A stretch of 64,000 nucleotides of DNA from Sanderia malayensis (taxonomy: Eukaryota; Cnidaria; Scyphozoa; Semaeostomeae; Pelagiidae). Below, piece by piece: positions 20,807 through 31,752 of the stretch. The position numbers were made by a program, and so were the translations under genes. Location of the stretch: assembly GCA_013076295.1 (NCBI GenBank), contig RQOL01000139.1, positions 930,001 through 994,000 of the forward strand. The letters are read 5' to 3'. The notes beneath the pieces were generated by a model. The model was not told the DNA's origin. It ran no database searches and was given only the letters and a program-made list of their open reading frames with translations. Every line of letters starts with the position of its first letter. Position 1 is the first letter of the stretch.

Positions 20807-22817
20807 CATGCCTTGTTTTTTTGTCCGCATGCCTACTTCTTTTCCATTTTGTTTTCTAATATATATATTCTGTGATGTCACGTGACGGTGGCGAAACTCT
20901 GCCTAAAACAATAGATTCGACCCGACACAATAGGTCGAACGCCCCAAAACAATGGGCCGAAACGGCGAACGAGGTATCCATAAAGGCTTTTTTTTGAGGC
21001 CCTCAATCTGCCCTATTTTTGAGTGAGTTGTTCTTTGCCTGCTGGACCAAAAAGTTATCTATATGAGAGCTCACAGTTTCCACTAAAAGGTTTGGAAATT
21101 CTTTGTTTTTGTTCGCCTAATTGGCTATCACGAATAAACCACGGTTTACGCTGGCGAAACTTCCAAATTCGCGTCGCGAAATCCATTTTCGAACAAAGCA
21201 TTCGCTGTTCACGTGATGCGTTTCGCCTCTTGCTGCAATGTGATTGGCTCTTTCGCAACTTCACGTGAACAGTCACGCGTTTTTCGTTATCATGCAAAAT
21301 AGCCCTCGGCTTGAACAACAGGTACTTTTGGAGAAGACGCGTGTTTTTGTTTTCAACACAAAGGATAACTGGGCGCCTTTCAAAGTGTTTTACGACCTGA
21401 ATTATCTTTGTAAAGACTTGCTAATAGTTTGAGAGACCTCTGGAAAATTACAGGAGACAATTGAGAACACAGGTGATAGCTTTTTTGTGCTTTTCGAATG
21501 AGATAGTTGTAGTTTAGGTAGTAGGCGACCGCCATTGTTGCTTCGGCATGCTTGCGACGCTTAGGCTTAATGTAAACAAGCCCAAAGTTTTAACAAACAA
21601 ATTATGATAAGGGGTTATCAGGCGAGCAAAGTGAGCCAAACTGTTGCAAGAGCCAGAGGCATGAGCGAAGTGAATGCAGCGCACGAAGTGCGCCCTATCA
21701 GTCAATGCTTCTTGATAATAGATAGACAGGCGAGCGCAGCGAGCTAACCCATTGTACGTGGGGTTGAAAGAGGCATGAGCGAAGCGAATGCAGCGCACGA
21801 AGTGCGCCCTATCAGTCAATGTTTCTTGATAATAGATAGAGAGGCGAGCGCAGCGAGCTAACCCATTGTACGTGGGGTTGAAAGAGGCATGAGCGAAGCG
21901 AATGCAGCGCACGAAGTGCGCCCTATTAGTCAATTTTTCTTGATAATAGATAGACAGGCGAGCGCAGCGAGCTAACCCATTGTACGTGGGGTTGAAAGAG
22001 GCATGAGCGAAGCGAATGCAGCGCACGAAGTGCGCCCTATTAGTCAATGTTTCTTGATAATAAATAGACAGGCGAGCGCAGCGAGCTAACCCATTGTACG
22101 TGGGGTTGAAAGAGGCATGAGCGAAGCGAATGCAGCGCACGAAGTGCGCCCTATTGGTCAATGTTTCTTGATAATAGATAGACAGGCGAGCGCAGCGAGC
22201 TAACCCATTGTACGTGGGGTTGAAAGAGGCATGAGCGAAGCGAATGCAGCGCACTAAGTGCACCCTATTAGTCAATGTTTCTTGATAATAGATAGACAGG
22301 CGAGCGCAGCGAGCTAACCCATTGTACGTGGGGTTGAAAGAGGCATGAGCGAAGCGAATGCAGCGCACGAAGTGCGCCCTATCAGACTATGTTTCTTGAT
22401 AATAGATAGACAGGCGAGCGCAGCGAGCTAACCCATTGTACGTGGGGTAGAAAGGGGCATGAGCGTTAGCGAATGCAGCGCACGAAGTGCGCCAACCATA
22501 GGCGAGCGCAGCGAGCTAACCCATTGCAAGTGGGGTTGAAAGGGGCATGAGCGTTAGCGAATGCAGCGCACGAAGTGCGCCAACCATAGGCGAGCGCAGC
22601 GAGCTAACCCATTTTAGTGGGGTAGAAAGGGGCATGAGTGTCAGCGAATGCAGCGCACGAAGTGCGCCAACCAGATTAAGCCTTTTTTACTTGACGGGCT
22701 GGGGCGAACGAGCGAAGCGAGTGATGACCCCTAGTTGTTATAATATTGTGATATCCTCACAAAAATTATTGAAATTTTTCCTGTATCAAAATTTAATGGA
22801 TTGTTACCACATTTACA
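20807..22817. other. KDZ intron carrying GC-richer insert and satellite array
   Basis: The sequence from about 20880 to 21480 is richer in GC than its surroundings. It has repeated motifs of the ACAATAGRTCGAA type (20910-20960), two CACGTGA E-boxes with an intervening ATTGGC (21205-21265) and no supported gene. The satellite follows at 21620. The intron boundaries are GC at about 20807 and CAG at 22817. Confidence 0.4.
21620..22676. repeat. Satellite array, 114-bp unit (about 7 copies) plus shorter variants
   Basis: The starts of GGCGAGCGCAGCGAGC are exactly 114 bp apart at 21729, 21843, 21957, 22071, 22185, 22299 and 22413. A diverged copy begins at about 21620. Two shortened units of 88 and 87 bp follow at 22413 and 22501, and a final partial at 22588. 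Each unit contains the palindrome GCGCACGAAGTGCGC. Because 114 is a multiple of three, one strand stays open for 284 codons; that frame is a repeat artefact. Confidence 0.9.
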
Positions 22818-23005
22818 GGTAGATTTGACTTGAAGAAATACTTCATGTTATGTAAATCTTGTTGTCATGAGTGGGATCCATTTGACCTGAAAACCCTAAT
22901 CAAGTTCAGATTATGGCCTGGTAGCCCAGAAGCATGTACATACTTATTTGACCAGGATGTGTTTAGATTGTGGAATTCGTTCAGTGAGAGAATTCCAGGG
23001 TCCTC

Positions 23006-23423
23006 TATGGTGGCCCATGCGTGCCACGTGAAAATGGATGGATTAAAATTATATTACTTGAAATATTTTATTTTCATTGTCTTTATTTCTTTTTCTATTT
23101 TGTATGTTGTTTTTATTTTTTTATTCTTTTTATCTTCTTATTTTAGTTTATTTTATTTTTTTTGTTTTGTGCTATTTTATTTTATTTCTGTTACAATCAA
23201 TTTATTTTTTTCGTTTTATTTTATTAAAGTTAATTTCAAAACCTTTCAAAATAAAATCAAAGTAAAAACTAAAAAAAAAAATAAAAATTAAAGTAAAAAA
23301 AAATGAAACGAAATGAAACTAAATTTTCGTCGTGGCCCAGGCGTGCCATCGCCAGTAGAAACGCATGCATGGCCCAGCCGTGCCACCATGTGCTAATTGT
23401 TAGTGCCCATGCCACAGAACAAC
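23006..23423 (+). repeat. Left terminal inverted repeat of transposon B
   Basis: Starts TATGGTGGCCCATGCGTGCC. It runs through an AT-rich core and ends GCCACAGAACAAC, where identity with the right repeat stops. Confidence 0.85.
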
Positions 23424-23498
23424 GCGACCGGACCAATCCTCTCCTTCCTACCCTCCTCTCTCTTCCGTTCCTCTTCCTCGTGCCCTAACTGGAGATTC

Positions 23499-24779
23499 AT
23501 GTCGAAGAGAAAGCAATGGGACAATTGTCTCAATAAAATGAAAGCAAAGCGGCTTGGAAAGAAAGCTGGCGACCATGAAGAAGAACTTCTCACAGTGCAA
23601 CAACTTTCTGCATCTGTTGAAGGGAAAGCCCAAAAATACACAAGAATTGGACCACTTACTACGGTACCGCTAAAGGGAGATAAAACTCTAGAGGACATCA
23701 AGAAATCGTGTATTCAGCACTTTGGAATCGATGAACAGATTTTCAATTCTGATGTACTTGCTGGGGAGAGAGGTCCATCTTACAATGATCTATGTCAGAT
23801 AAAAAATTGGAAGCTTTTGCATATTTGATTCATCAAAGCAGGAGACGGGGGTAGACCTACTAGTGGCTCATCAGCTGTTTCAAAAACAACAAGGAATAAA
23901 AGTTACAGACACAGCAGAGAGATACAACCTTATGAAATGGAGGATGAAGTGCACATTAATGATAGCAGGTCACCGTCAATACCGTTTGGAGGCAGTGAAT
24001 ATAGAGTACCAGAGTCAACAGTTTTTGCAAAAACTGTTCCGCTCAGTCAACTCATCAATCTTGGTAAGTTGATCCCTCCAAACAATAAAATTGTGGCAAT
24101 AGAGTTAGAAGCCTTTAATGTAAATCTTAAATCCTGGCAAGACCCATTTGGTGTGCAGTTATCTGTCAGCCTTGAAAAATTTGCCAGTGGTGGATCAAGA
24201 GATGCTTATTTGGCAAAAGGCATCAAAGGCATAGAAGGAAGATTTGTCGTAAAACGGTACAGACCTGACTGTATTGAAGAGATAGAGAGGCTTTTTAAGT
24301 CCACAGAAGATCACACTCGTAAAACCGTTCAGATGCATGCACTTGCACGACACTTTGCCATGATGTTGGATGATGAATGTCCCGAAAACTTTGGAAAAAC
24401 TTTCCAATACACAAAGCTTTTTTTTTCAAAGTTGGAGGGTGAGGCAATTACAATTGAAAAATACATGGATGGGGCGTTCACAAAATATATAAATAACACA
24501 GGTGCTATTAATCACGGAGATGATAGTGAAGCTGCAAAAAAGGCACAAACATTCACACACTACTCCTACATAAAATCTGGAAAGCAGAGTATGGTTGTTG
24601 ACATTCAAGGTGTTGGGTTCAATCTATGCGACCCAGAAATTGCAAGTAGCAGACTTTATGCTGATGATAGTTCTATCTAATTTTGTGCTGGTAATCTGTC
24701 AACATCTGCTATTGATACATTTCTGGAACAGCACCTATGCAATCAATTCTGTGAGTCCTTAAACTTGGACATTAAATAA
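23499..24779 (+). pseudogene. Alpha-kinase (MHCK/EF2K family) gene of transposon B, two in-frame stops
   Basis: The ATG at 23499 (MSKRKQW) opens one frame of 427 codons, interrupted only by TGA at 23826-23828 and TAA at 24678-24680, with no frameshift. Residues 1-110 are a conserved-looking N-terminal region (VPLKGDKTLEDIKKSC). The alpha-kinase domain begins about residue 210: FASGGSRDAYLAKG, the catalytic-Lys motif FVVKRYRPD, then SYIKSGKQSMVVDIQGVG and LCDPEIAS. It ends with the zinc-site motif EQHLCNQFCESLNL. All key motifs are present, so the gene decayed recently. Atypical Ser/Thr kinases of this family act on cytoskeletal or translation targets; the substrate here is unknown. It converges on the integrase. 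Confidence 0.8.
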
Positions 24780-25083
24780 TGTTCTCAAATTATTTGCTAT
24801 CAGAACCATTTCTGCTCATAATTTTTTTAAGCATAGTTTTTAAAAGTGTCTTCAGGTTTATTTTCAGAAGTACAGGGTGCACATTGAGATCATATGACCT
24901 AAAGAGGATGTGGAACATCTAAACAGTTTTTAGGTCATCTGGTCGGTAGTGCCATTGGGCAAGTAATAAGTTCAATTTTATGATATTTGACATTAAGATA
25001 ATTTCTATCTCATAATTTTTTTTAACTTGAAATATAAATCATAAGCTTTGTTGTGTTTCTTTTAGTTATGTTAGTTGCAGTGC
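24780..25083. other. Spacer between the convergent genes of transposon B
   Basis: AT-rich, with no open frame of note. It presumably holds the 3-prime ends and polyadenylation signals of both genes; no clear AATAAA pair was assigned. Confidence 0.4.
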
Positions 25084-27477
25084 CTAAAGTCTTGTTTCAT
25101 CAAAATTTGATTTAAAAAAAATGAATGCATTTGAAGCATCTCTTGGCTCTAGATCTTGTAGATTCGGAAAAATGCGTTCGCATTCCTCACAGAAAGGTGC
25201 CTCCAAATAATCACCAGTTCCTTCATGCAAGTTACACAGCTCGGCAACTTCATCCAAATACCTGCTTTCCAATTGGGTACCACATTTAGTACCGCCGTAC
25301 TGTTCTGGAAAACTGTATATATGATCAGGAATACCATCAGGCAATTCCTTCTTCACTTGTTTTCTTCCCTTGTGGCTATTCCAGATGGTGGTCTTGAATA
25401 TGTTCAATTCTTTTTGAATCAGTGGTATATATATATATGCAAGCATTGATCTATGGAGATAAATAGAGCATGCAAAGAATTTGTTAATAATATTTAATTC
25501 CCGGGAGCCACTTATAAACTACAGTTAAGTTTAACAAGTCTCAGGGAACTTAAGATTTTCATGATTTTGATATAAACTCAGGTGTCAATATTCATGATTT
25601 GGTATATACTTGGATATAAATTTTTGTGATTTTGGTTTGATTATTGATGTTTGCATATTTTTGGCATGTTTTGGTATACATTTTTAAGAAATCGGTTTAA
25701 ATTTGGGGTATGATTTTGGAGCTTCAATGGCACATCCCTACCAAAAAGTAGGTCAAGTGCTCCAACAGGTCTTCAATAAAGGTTTGGGTCTGGCCTCATA
25801 CACTTTAAAACTTATAGACACACTGTGGAAATGAAAATGATGGAGCAACAATGGGCAAAACTCTTGTAGCATAACATGATGCAGTGCAAGACCAAAAATG
25901 GATTAACATAAAACATTGGGTATCTTTTCATGAATAATTTCAAAACCAAGTACCGAAAAGATGTTTGTTTGCTGGCTTGTCAAAATATTTTATGTTCATT
26001 TATATAAACTAATTGAAGCTAATAATATATTAAATATGCCACCTGTCATTCTCATTTGAAGGATCATATTGTCCATCTTCCAATAGTCCATTTAACTGAA
26101 CCTTGAAGTACCTTTCCATGCGTTCCAATAACTTTCTCCACCAACGTTCAATTTTGTTTTGTGTTGAGGGTCCATATAAGACGGTGGCTGATGCATCTTC
26201 TAAACCATTCGCTCTCTCTTGCAAATAACAATGCATGGCGGTCATGATTCCGGTCTCAGTACCCTTATCTACGTGCAATCTGGATGGCAGGACTGTCAAA
26301 AATGGAAACCAAAAGTCAAGTTATGTAGTCGAAATCTAGTGCTTTATACTAGGTATATATCAAGTATTCAGGACTGGAATTATTGTGCCCTATTTCATAT
26401 TTTATAGGCAGGATGCCCTAATTTCTTGAATAGTACAATATCATTGTCGCTAAAATGAATGGAAAATAACATATCAATTTGCAAGAGAGTGAAAGCATTC
26501 TTTAGATTTGTTTCTTCATTGTACCTATGAACTCTGAGAACTTTAATAAGTGCCGCGGCACTTAATCGATCATTTACGATAATTTTAACAAACCTTTGTA
26601 TTCAGTGAGGTAGTCAAAGTAAAATCTTCCAATGACCTCTGGTTTGTTGTTCGTGTTCCAGATTCTCAAGATTGTAATCTTTCCACTGAAGGTATCCTGA
26701 GCCCCATATATGCAAAGTGGAAACATCGACTTCTGGAAGCCACAAAGCTTATCGTGACCATCCAAGGACATAGTGTGATCCGGTCCCTATGAAAGAGACT
26801 ATATATTAGACATTAATTTCTGTTCAGTTTTTCAATACTTGCTTATGTTAAAATGGCTAGCTATAAGAAATAATTAGCGCCTAAACAGCTTCATATGAAC
26901 ATTATTTATTCAATTTATCAATACCAAAATGATAGCTAGACCCAGAGATGGTGCCAGACCTGAAATCTTGGGGGGCTAAAACTTGCCATTGCTGGCAAAG
27001 TGCCAACAAAACATAGTGTAGTGGGGATATAGTAAGATAAAATTATAAGTAGAGACTTACCATGGACTCAAATGTTTTATTTCTTTTTGGCCTTTTTGCA
27101 ATTCCAACATTACCTCTAGCTTTGAGTCCATCATGGTCTATATCGGTCATAATTGCATAAACAATTTCCCTGGGGACATTTAATTGATGCACTTCTCTTA
27201 TTTTTCTGTGCAAGGCACGGTAACCGAGAAGTTTTCCTGGTCCTTCCATCTCTTTCCTGACGGCAACCTTTATCTCCTCGATATCTACGGTGGTATTTAC
27301 ATAGCGTATATTGAAGTATTGCATCCTTCGGCAAAGTGTTCGTAAGCTCCAACTGTACATAGGGTACTTGTCTTTTACCACATCTAAAACTTCCCTGCGG
27401 TGATAATTTCGTCGTACATATGTTTCTAAATCTTGTCTCAAGCTCTCATCGACTTTCCATTCCTCCGCATCCGCCAT
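25084..27477 (-). CDS. Spliced DDE integrase of transposon B (four exons)
   Basis: Exons on the minus strand: 27477-27061 (from ATG, MADAEEWKVDESLRQDLE), 26786-26594, 26292-26043 and 25450-25084 (stop TAG), all with GT/AG ends. Exon 1 has a helix-turn-helix-like part (YSWSLRTLCRRMQYF). The core carries SLDGHDKL (first Asp), LHVDKGTETG (second Asp) and TQNKIERWW (Glu), 39 residues apart. It is homologous to the 5701-6957 integrase but has introns and lacks the N-terminal zinc ribbon. No stop interrupts the exons. The start at 27477 is preferred over an upstream frame that runs into the terminal repeat. Confidence 0.75.
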
Positions 27478-27552
27478 TTTAGCAAAATTTCTTCCAGGAA
27501 AGGAACGAGGAAGAATCAGAATAAGCAAAAAGGTTTCTGGGATAGGATTCTG

Positions 27553-27979
27553 GTTGTTCTGTGGCATGGGCACTAACAATTAGCACATGGTGGCACGGCT
27601 GGGCCATGCATGCGTTTCTACTGGCGATGGCACGCCTGGGCCACGACGAAAATTTAGTTTCATTTCGTTTCATTTTTGTTTTATTTTTTTTACTTTTATT
27701 TTTTTTTTTTTTTAGTTTTTTACTTTGATTTTATTTTGAAAGGTTTTGAAATTCACTTTATAAAACAAAACGAAAAAAATAAATTGATTGTAACAGAAAT
27801 AAAATAAAATAGCACAAAACAAAACAAAATAAAATAAACTAAAATAAGAAAATAAAAAGAATAAAAAAATAAAAACAACATACAAAATAGAAAAAGAAAT
27901 AAAGAAAATGAAAATAAAATATTTCAAGTAATATAACTTTAATCCATCCATTATCGAGTGGCACGCATCGGCCACCATA
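27553..27979 (-). repeat. Right terminal inverted repeat of transposon B
   Basis: Inverse of 23006-23423 with scattered differences. It ends in GGCCACCATA at the target duplication. Neighbouring open frames are by-products of the repeat. Confidence 0.85.
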
Positions 27980-28039
27980 GTCCTCTGAAAGTGCTTTCCT
28001 GTCATCGCTCAATGATATTTCAGCTGAGAGAGGAAGGGT

Positions 28040-28652
28040 ATTTATAATTTTTTTCTTTTTATAACAAATAATATGAAATCATTTATTTTATGTACATATA
28101 AAACAGGGTTGTTTGTACTTTTGTTTACTTGTTAAACTGTCTTTTAGTCTGTGTGTATAACAGTTTGGTTTGGTAGGTCGAGTTAAGGGATCTTTGTTAT
28201 CTGCATTTTTAGAGACTTGCTTTGTCACAAAATTATCTCATAAGATTTGTCTTGGGAAAAACATTTTCATTAATCTAAACAATTCATGTTTTGAGTCATC
28301 AAATTAAATATTTAATACTGTGAAATATAGTGTTGTGCCATTTGTTTCTGGTTAGCTATTGCTAAATCAAATTAGAATATGGTTTTTAATCAATGGAACT
28401 AAAATTCATTTTTTTCAAATAGCAATAGCTGGGATTGAGTAACTTTATTACAAGTCAAAATGCACATCTAGTTGTACATCTATTGCAAGCCAAGATTTAG
28501 ATCCCCCAGATGTCTATGTACATTCAAAATATGTTTTCTTTTACACGAGGTGTCTTTCTAGAATGTTTTATTGAATATATTTACCAAATATTTTGCTGGA
28601 AAACCTCGCATTGGTTAGTTAAATGATAAATTCAATAATTGAATTTTTTCAG
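28040..28652. other. KDZ intron
   Basis: AT-rich, flanked by a donor near 28039 (GGAAG|GGTATT-like) and an acceptor TTTTTTCAG ending at 28652. No other feature is seen. Confidence 0.4.
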
Positions 28653-29852
28653 CTGAAAGAAATTCATTCTCAAACCTTCACAAAAGCATTCAAAGAATGG
28701 AAATATTTGAATCATGAATTGGAACAGCTGCAGCAGAAAAATTGGATGGTTTGCCCCCCGTGTACAATATCTTAACACTCTTGCCATGTGGACGGCAATT
28801 GTAATTATATCGCTATAGAAATGCTGGAAGGTAACATTAAACTTGCCACTATTATGCAGTAAATATAAAATGTGGCTGAGAGTGACGACTGTAGCATTTC
28901 AGTTTATTCCATTTCCCTGCAGGTCATTTTATTGTTTATACTTTTCTGATTCTGCATGAAATAAAAATTCATTTTTACTTTAATATGCTTTTGGTTTCAA
29001 GCTAGGTTGTACAAACAGCCGCATAATTCCTGATGTAACTGTTTGCTTAATACAACATATATTTCACTTATCAGGAAAAGAAACTATGGAAATGCCTTTA
29101 TTGAAATTATTTACTATGGAAATGCCTTTATTGAAGAAAATGACAGTGTCCTCGAATTCTTGAATGAGAGATACCAATACAGGGGAGGAGTGAATGCTAA
29201 GGTGATCATTTTATGTGTGATAGTACAATAAACACAACATATGTATGTATGTATTTTTACGAAACAGATTAGTTAAAAACAGATAAAATACAATATACAC
29301 GGTTAAATGTACAGTAAACCACCCCTAATTACAGTGGCAGGAATAGCATTAAAAGGTCAAGCTAACCTTATTTCCATAATGGTCCCCTTAGGGTGTTAGT
29401 ATAACGGAAAAAACGTTGGAAAAAAACAAATCTATATGTTTTTGATAAAAACCTGGTTTATAAGACTAAATCATGATCGAGAGAGATAAATGAAGGGACC
29501 TAACCATCATCAACAGAATCATTTTACATGTTTAATCTTTTGTTAGTGTAAGTGTTATTGTTGTGTAAGTGAAATCCTAAGTGATGTCTCCATTGCTGTG
29601 TATGTGTTTCCAACCTATTTATTATTTGGAGAAATGAATCCTACTCTTGCGCTATCTTCTTTAATATGCTGAATGGTGTTTGTTTTACTTCTTGTAACAA
29701 TGTTTGCCATACTTATGGTACTATTTATAATTCATGTGAAAAAACGTAGTAATCCTCAAATAACGATTTTCTTCTTTCAGGAGAGCAGTGATAAGGATTG
29801 CGGCAGCTCATCTTAGAAGGCGGCATCAAATATTGGTCGCAAGCGTTCAACA

Positions 29853-29960
29853 CTTGATGAAACTGGACTAGACATTGTCTAGTCCAGTTTCATCAAGTCA
29901 AGATGAAAGATGAGACAAGATGAAACTGGACTAGACATTGTCTAGTCCAGTTTCATCAAG
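29853..29960. repeat. Duplicated palindrome in KDZ exon 8
   Basis: 29853-29897 is a perfect inverted repeat with 22-bp arms around one base. A second copy with about 19-bp arms sits at about 29919-29957. The palindrome arms include ACTGGACTAGACA. It lies right after the LDETG motif and disrupts the frame. Confidence 0.85.
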
Positions 29961-30301
29961 TCGCCACAGCAGTCGCCACAGCATTGGTCAGAGAGCCGTC
30001 AATATGTTCCAAGGAGAGCTATATGGTTATGCATTGTTCTTGCAGAAAAGCTTCTTGCTTACAAGAAATGTGGAATTTTTCTTTTGTGATGTTGTGTGCA
30101 AATATTGGCCATGGGTTCTGAAGGTTGCACCTGAAGTAGCTAGAAAAATGAAACGAGCCCTGTCAATCATGCATGCAAAAGGACACGCTCCTTCCTATCA
30201 GGTAGGCTACTGTTTTAATTTAGCACAGTTTTGTGTGTCTTTCATGTATGTGAAGAATGCATTGAGAGGACATTGGAATGGACATTGGAATGCATTCAAA
30301 T

Positions 30302-30545
30302 TAACTCAAATATTTTTTCTCTCGAAGGCGAATTTGTAAAAACAAAAAATGTACACAAATATAACACAAGGCAATCTTCTTCTGAGGGTTTTTCTCTCCC
30401 ATACATTTCTACAAACTTTAAAAAAAACTTTCTCACTTTTGACGGTATTAAATTTTGGAACTCCCTACCTATAGAGTTCAAAACAATGTATAATAAAGAT
30501 CACTTTGTGAAGCAGATGAAATACTATCTTATGAACAAAGTTTGA
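30302..30545 (+). mobile_element. 3-prime fragment of a non-LTR (LINE) reverse-transcriptase ORF
   Basis: The frame gives VHKYNTRQSSSEGF, then FDGIKFWNSLPIEFKT and an LKKYLLN-like end (MKYYLMNKV, stop 30543-30545). The NTRQ...WNSLP...F series is the usual extreme C-terminus of CR1/L2-type LINE polymerases. Sequence after the stop to about 30750 is probably its 3-prime end. It is 5-prime truncated and lies in the KDZ intron between exons 8 and 9. Confidence 0.6.
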
Positions 30546-31752
30546 AAACCTGTATGCTTGATTACATTCTGATTAATTTATAATTGCATTTCGCCTTATT
30601 CATTAATTTTACTTTATCTATAATTCTTTTTTAATTCTACTATATTTTACTTTATTGTTATTATATCTTGTTGTTGCTATTCAAAGCTAAAAAAAATTTT
30701 TTTCTTTTTTATCATAAAAAGCGTCAAACTAGACACATGGCTCGATAGCTTGCCCAAAGTTTTTTCCATGTGTCCATCAGCCTAAGATTTCTTAATTACA
30801 TATTTACACTTAACCATGTTTTTCTATTAAAAAAAGAATGTATTCCTGTACTTAATCTTTTATTATATCAGTATGATGTAATTAATCAATTTTATGCTGA
30901 AAAACATTTTGAGGAGTAGTTTTTCAAAACTGAAGATTTGGTATGCAACTTTTTTAGATAAGTTAAGCTAAGTTATTATAGATAAGCTAGAGATCTATAA
31001 ATAATTGTCCAATGCCACAGTTTTCGTAATGTTTTTTGCCAACAGTCCTATCTGTCGATTTATTTTGGTTATAACAAGGTGACAGCAATTAGATGGTGGC
31101 TATATAGTTCTCTGCGAAGCTTAGCTGGCGCTGTCATTTTAGAATTCATATGATCTTTATATTTTCTTGAACCAGGTTCTCTGGGATGGTGAATGGCAAA
31201 CTGGGGCGGGCAGATCTACTGGAGAGGAAACAGAACAAGTCAACGACTATTTATCGAGAACAGGAAGCACGACAAAGCATATGCTGCCAGAAAGTAAGTG
31301 AATCTAGAGGTGCTTTTGTTTGCATTTACCATAACACTGAAGATAACCTAAAGAATTTAATATTTGGTTTGTTTTTTTCTTACAAGACTCTGCAACATCG
31401 CTCATATTCTGTCTAGATGCTTCAACACTCTAAATTTTTTTGGCTCAGTATGCCAATAATCTTCGTTACATCTTTATTGCTTTTCAGTGAATTGTAGAAT
31501 GCTTTTCAGCATTACTGTCTTGCGTTTATTTCCTAATGTTTTAACGATCCCCTGTGCGAGAATTGTAACTTCAATTTGCGTTAACCATGCAATTCCTGTC
31601 AGCATGGAATGAAAATAGCGATCTTCGAAAGTATGAAGCGAAAATGAAAAACTTTATTGAGAAAATTTGTGCGTCACGTTATTTTTGATAGTATATGCAC
31701 ATAACTTCATTTATTCTTTCGGAAATATCAAATATTGTTCATAGATTTTTAG

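Larger units (their letters stand above)
23006..27979. mobile_element. Transposon B: TIR element with alpha-kinase and integrase
   Basis: Ends TATGGTGGCC and its inverse; left inverted repeat 23006-23423, right 27553-27979. The flanking 6-bp duplication is GTCCTC (23000-23005 and 27980-27985), exact. The repeats are about 420 bp, with long AT-rich interiors and three copies of a motif like TGGCCCAGGCGTGCCA. Genes converge: alpha-kinase (plus, 23499-24779) and a four-exon integrase (minus, 27477-25084). The layout, end sequence and target size match transposon A, with orientation reversed. It sits in KDZ exon 5. The inverted repeats differ slightly, so it is not brand new. Confidence 0.88.
20704..28039 (+). 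pseudogene. KDZ transposase exons 4 and 5 (exon 5 split by transposon B)
   Basis: Exon 4 (20704 to about 20806) has CPKCKSSELECQIIDEDC. It ends at a possible GC donor, and a 2-kb intron holding a satellite array follows. Exon 5 starts at 22818 (GRFDLKKYFMLCKSCCHEWD) and reaches IPGSS at 23005. Transposon B intervenes, and the same frame resumes at 27986 to about 28039. Subtracting the insert and one 6-bp target copy leaves no change of frame. The segment corresponds to the second Cys-rich part of KDZ proteins. Confidence 0.65.
28653..31291 (+). pseudogene. KDZ transposase exons 6-9 (catalytic core)
   Basis: Exon 6 (28653-28832) has WMVCPPC, an in-frame TAA at 28773 and CHVDGNCN. Exon 7 (about 29072-29201) contains a 23-bp direct duplication, so YGNAFIE appears twice. 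Exon 8 (29781-30201) has STLDETGL, a palindromic duplication, then GELYGYALFLQK, DVVCKYWPWVLKV and SIMHAKGHAPSYQ. Exon 9 (31175-31291) has GEETEQVNDYLSR. These are hallmark KDZ core motifs. Exon 8 also carries TAG at 29814. Confidence 0.75.

Noticed and set aside
21514..22368. 284-codon minus-strand open frame with repeated CIRFAHASFNPTYNGLARCA
   Set aside because: It is the 114-bp satellite read in frame; the unit length is a multiple of three. No start context, neighbours or family.
23077..23265. Phe/Leu-rich frames in the ends of transposon B, looking like membrane proteins
   Set aside because: They are the AT-rich interior of the inverted repeat; the same peptide appears at both ends by symmetry.
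26219..26407. Plus-strand frame in the integrase intron/exon 3 region
   Set aside because: Overlaps the minus-strand DDE exon in antisense; no motif.
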